From positions 1-33,577 of the forward strand of contig QHOW01000007.1 of NCBI GenBank assembly GCA_003219435.1: 33,577 nucleotides of DNA, read 5' to 3'. This document shows positions 31,423-33,577 of this stretch, in pieces (position 1 is the stretch's first letter; the number at the start of each line of letters is the position of its first letter). The position numbers were made by a program, and so were the translations under genes. Origin of the DNA: Verrucomicrobiota bacterium. GTDB lineage: Bacteria; Verrucomicrobiota; Verrucomicrobiia; Chthoniobacterales; UBA10450. Below the pieces are notes generated by a model. The model was given only the letters and a program-made list of their open reading frames with translations, was not told the origin of the DNA and did no database searches.

Positions 31423-32244
31423 ATGAGTGCCCACACTGACCGACGTCACCACGTGCAATCCCTCCTCATGCGCGAGAGCCTTGTTGACAAGGCAGTCATG
31501 ACGTCCACCGAAACGCCCGTGGTGCGGATGTTGCCGGAGGCGCACGTAGTGAAAATCGGTGGGCGCTCGATTCTGGATGCGGGTCGCAGCGTGGTTTATC
31601 CGGTGGTCGAAACGCTGGCCAGGATTCTCGCGACCAAGAAGCTTATTCTCGGCGTCGGCGGCGGTGTGCGCACGCGGCACGTCTTTTCCATTGCCCTCGA
31701 CCTCGGTTTGCCTACCGGCGTGCTCGCGCAATTGTCCGCGGCAGATGCCAACGGCAATGCCCACATTCTCGGCACGCTGCTCGCGCCGCACGGGGTGGTG
31801 GCGATTCCACCGGAGATGTTCGGCCATCTGCTGCCATTGTTCATCCACGCGGCGCCCGGCGTCATCTTCAACGGCGTGCCGCCGTATTCCCTCTGGGAGC
31901 ATCCGCCGGGCGTGGGCCGTATTCCGCCGCATCGCACGGATGCGGGTTGTTTCCTGCTCGCCGAGTGCTTCGGGTGCAAATCGCTCGTGCTGGTAAAGGA
32001 CGTGGAGGGCGTTTACGACAAGGACCCTAAAGGTCACCTCGGTGCGAGTCTCATCCGCGCAATCAGCGCAACCGAATTGGAACGCCGGGCTGTGCCATCC
32101 CTCCCGTTCGACCGCGTCTTGCTGCGGCTGCTGGGGACGGCGCGATTGCTAAAGCAGTTCCAGGTCGTCAACGGTCACAAGCCAGAATTGATTGAGGCGG
32201 CTGTCAATGGAGAACACGTCGGCACCATCGTGTTTGCTGGCTAG
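31423..32244 (+). CDS. mosA: Molybdenum storage protein, alpha-type subunit
   Basis: 273 residues from the ATG at 31423 (a longer open frame to 31294 overlaps mosB and is rejected). Segments: HVVKIGGRSILDAGRSVVYP (41-60), GVGGGVRTRHVFSIALDLGL (77-96), GVPPYSLWEHPPG, IPPHRTDAG (167-175), LVKDVEGVYDKDP (190-202), DRVLLRLLGTARLLKQFQVV and NGEHVGTIV near the end. The differences from the first subunit, especially the KIGGR and VRTRHVFS segments and the PFDRVLL C-terminal block, match the alpha type. With mosB it would make the hetero-oligomer. 32 bp separate it from mosB; the transporter ATPase follows after 3-6 bp. Confidence 0.86.
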   Translation: MSAHTDRRHHVQSLLMRESLVDKAVMTSTETPVVRMLPEAHVVKIGGRSILDAGRSVVYPVVETLARILATKKLILGVGGGVRTRHVFSIALDLGLPTGVLAQLSAADANGNAHILGTLLAPHGVVAIPPEMFGHLLPLFIHAAPGVIFNGVPPYSLWEHPPGVGRIPPHRTDAGCFLLAECFGCKSLVLVKDVEGVYDKDPKGHLGASLIRAISATELERRAVPSLPFDRVLLRLLGTARLLKQFQVVNGHKPELIEAAVNGEHVGTIVFAG

Positions 32245-32247
32245 CGA

Positions 32248-33300
32248 GTGATGGCGACCGAGGCAGAGACGGCCGCTGTGGCGCGCGCTTTGACCAAGCG
32301 CTATGCGAACGGCGTCCTCGCCCTCGACCAATTCGACCTTGACATTGGACGCGCCAGTATCACGGCACTCATCGGCAATAACGGCTCGGGCAAAACCACG
32401 CTCTTGAAAATTCTTGCGGGCCTGCTCACCCCGGACTCCGGGTCGGCGCAGGCGCTCGGCTGCAATCCCGCCACGCGAGCAACCTGGCTACGTGCGCGGC
32501 TCGGTTACGTTTCTCAGGAGGTCGAGTTGGACCCGGAGATGACCGCTTGGGAAACGCTCAACCTCTTCGCCAAGCTCTACAGCCTGCCTCGCGCGACGTG
32601 TCACGCGCTGGTTGGGGCACTGGCCGAATCCTTCGGCATCGCGCAGCATCTGCCGCGCTTGGTCTCAACGTTCTCCAGCGGGCTGCGCCAACGACTTCAC
32701 CTCGCCGTTGGTGTACTGAACGAGCCGGAGCTGCTGCTGCTTGACGAGCCGACCGCAGCTCTCGACCCGGCTGGCCGCTCCTTTGTGTGGCACTTCCTAC
32801 AAGGACTCCGCAGCGAAGGCCGCGCGATCGTAGTGGTCTCGCATGATTTGGCGGAAGTGTCCCAACATTGCCAGGCAATTGCGCTGTTGCACAAAGGCCG
32901 GCTGTTGGCTAGCGGGTCTCCCGCCGATGTGATCGCCGCGCACGCGAACTGGAGATTAGAAGTCGAGTTGGCCGGGCGCATCGAGACAGACACGACCCGC
33001 TTTCACCAGCTGGTTTCACTGCCTGGCGTGAAGAGCGTGTCTGCTCGCGAGCGGCAACTGGTGGTGGATTTCGCTGAGCGCGAGGCCAGCGTCGTGCAGC
33101 GCGTGACGGAGGCCATCCTTCAACAATTGGTGCGGCTCAATGCAGCTGTGCTGGGGTATCGGCTGCATCCGCCCGATTTGGCGAGTGCCTACTTCAATCT
33201 GACGGGCGCAGGGATTGAGGAGGCAGCGCAAAGCGGCCGCGTTGAATCAGGCAAGGGCGCTGGCGGACGATACCGGCAAGGACAGGAGTCGATGGTGTGA
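32248..33300 (+). CDS. ABC-2 type transporter ATP-binding protein
   Basis: 349 or 350 residues (GTG 32248 or ATG 32251). Walker A GNNGSGKTT (about 42-50), signature FSSGLRQRLHLAVGVL, Walker B LLLLDEPTAALDP and switch His in VVSHDLAEV. A C-terminal extension (about 235-340) resembles the domain after the nucleotide-binding domain in DrrA/NodI-like exporters. It begins 3 bp after the mosA stop and overlaps the permease start, so it belongs to the same unit. This is not a ModC molybdate importer: it lacks the ModC-type context and pairs with an ABC-2 permease. The transported substrate is unknown. Confidence 0.93.
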   Translation: MMATEAETAAVARALTKRYANGVLALDQFDLDIGRASITALIGNNGSGKTTLLKILAGLLTPDSGSAQALGCNPATRATWLRARLGYVSQEVELDPEMTAWETLNLFAKLYSLPRATCHALVGALAESFGIAQHLPRLVSTFSSGLRQRLHLAVGVLNEPELLLLDEPTAALDPAGRSFVWHFLQGLRSEGRAIVVVSHDLAEVSQHCQAIALLHKGRLLASGSPADVIAAHANWRLEVELAGRIETDTTRFHQLVSLPGVKSVSARERQLVVDFAEREASVVQRVTEAILQQLVRLNAAVLGYRLHPPDLASAYFNLTGAGIEEAAQSGRVESGKGAGGRYRQGQESMV

Positions 33301-33577
33301 TGGCGAACACGATGACAATCCTTGGCGCGGTGTGCTGGCGCACTTGGCTCAAGACGGCGCGGCGGCCCGTGGTGCTCGCCTTCTCGTTCGTGCAGCCCAT
33401 TATCTGGCTTCTGTTCTTCGGCTTTCTCTTTCATCGCTTCGATGTCGGCCTGGGCCAGCGCGGGGTCCGTTACCTGGATTTTCTCTTGCCTGGCGTCTGC
33501 GCGATGACGGTGCTGTTCGGCGCCTCTCAGTCGGGCATTGGATTGATTCGCGACATGCAAACTGGGTTTCTTCAGCG
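33300..33577 (+). CDS. ABC-2 type permease, N-terminal part (3' end outside window)
   Basis: 92 codons visible, cut by the window edge. The ATG at 33300 overlaps the ATPase stop (TGATG). It opens with a basic cytoplasmic end (WLKTARRPVVLAFSFV) and then a hydrophobic segment IIWLLFFGFLF, a loop with YLDFLLPGVCAM, and a second hydrophobic stretch VLFGASQSGIGLI followed by RDMQTGF. This is the start of a DrrB/NodJ-like ABC-2 permease. With the ATPase it would make an exporter in the inner membrane. Confidence 0.85.
   Translation, partial: MANTMTILGAVCWRTWLKTARRPVVLAFSFVQPIIWLLFFGFLFHRFDVGLGQRGVRYLDFLLPGVCAMTVLFGASQSGIGLIRDMQTGFLQ

Noticed and set aside
31306-32037. 243-codon open frame antisense to mosA
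   Set aside because: Shadow frame caused by high GC content; His/Arg-rich translation without motifs.

Overview
The window reads as chromosomal DNA of a Gram-negative bacterium. The best guess is a soil Verrucomicrobiota of the Spartobacteria/Chthoniobacterales type. That placement is inferred from general gene content, the scarcity of clear Shine-Dalgarno sites, and the heavy load of short palindromic repeats; there is no rRNA or other decisive marker. Core and accessory genes alternate on both strands in short operons.

Layout. 1-3.3 kb: C-terminal part of a DUF885 zinc peptidase, a small lipoprotein with a possibly broken continuation, and a secreted S58/DmpA-type aminopeptidase. 3.3-6.2 kb: dnaX, ybaB, ispD. 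6.2-11 kb, minus strand: glycosyltransferase 9, a metallophosphatase, then acylphosphatase, ABC ATPase, ABC permease and a TPR protein, mostly overlapping. 11-12.3 kb: two overlapping secreted proteins of unknown function. 12.5-15.5 kb: eno, a DivIC/FtsB-like gene, and prfB with a canonical +1 programmed frameshift. 15.5-19.7 kb: a REP-associated tyrosine transposase (RAYT), a SprT-like protein, cysteine desulfurase, serine acetyltransferase, and a compact IS200-type element with palindromic ends. 19.7-22.1 kb: a NarL-type response regulator and histidine kinase. 22.3-25.6 kb: stress-type small genes (DUF3309, CsbD, DUF3008), two related four-cysteine small proteins (the first frameshifted, the second overlapping an ECF-like sigma factor), and a glutaredoxin. 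25.7-29.3 kb: a class A penicillin-binding protein and a secreted DNRLRE-domain protein.

The most notable region is 29.7-33.6 kb. It is a tightly packed run encoding a SAM-dependent methyltransferase, two different amino-acid-kinase-fold proteins that match the beta and alpha subunits of the molybdenum storage protein (MosB, MosA), an ABC ATPase, and an ABC-2 permease cut by the window edge. Zero-gap, 1-base-overlap and near-contiguous junctions suggest one transcript, pairing a metal-oxide store with a membrane transporter and a methyltransferase. No nitrogenase or ModABC gene is visible in the window.

The second theme is repeats. Several hairpins carry a GTAG head on one strand, the signature of REP sequences mobilised by RAYTs, and a RAYT gene is present. 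Some lie inside genes and are translated in frame in DnaX, IspD and cysteine desulfurase. Separate arrays of degenerate GTT-starting 7-9-mers, often as inward-facing arms, fill several intergenic gaps.
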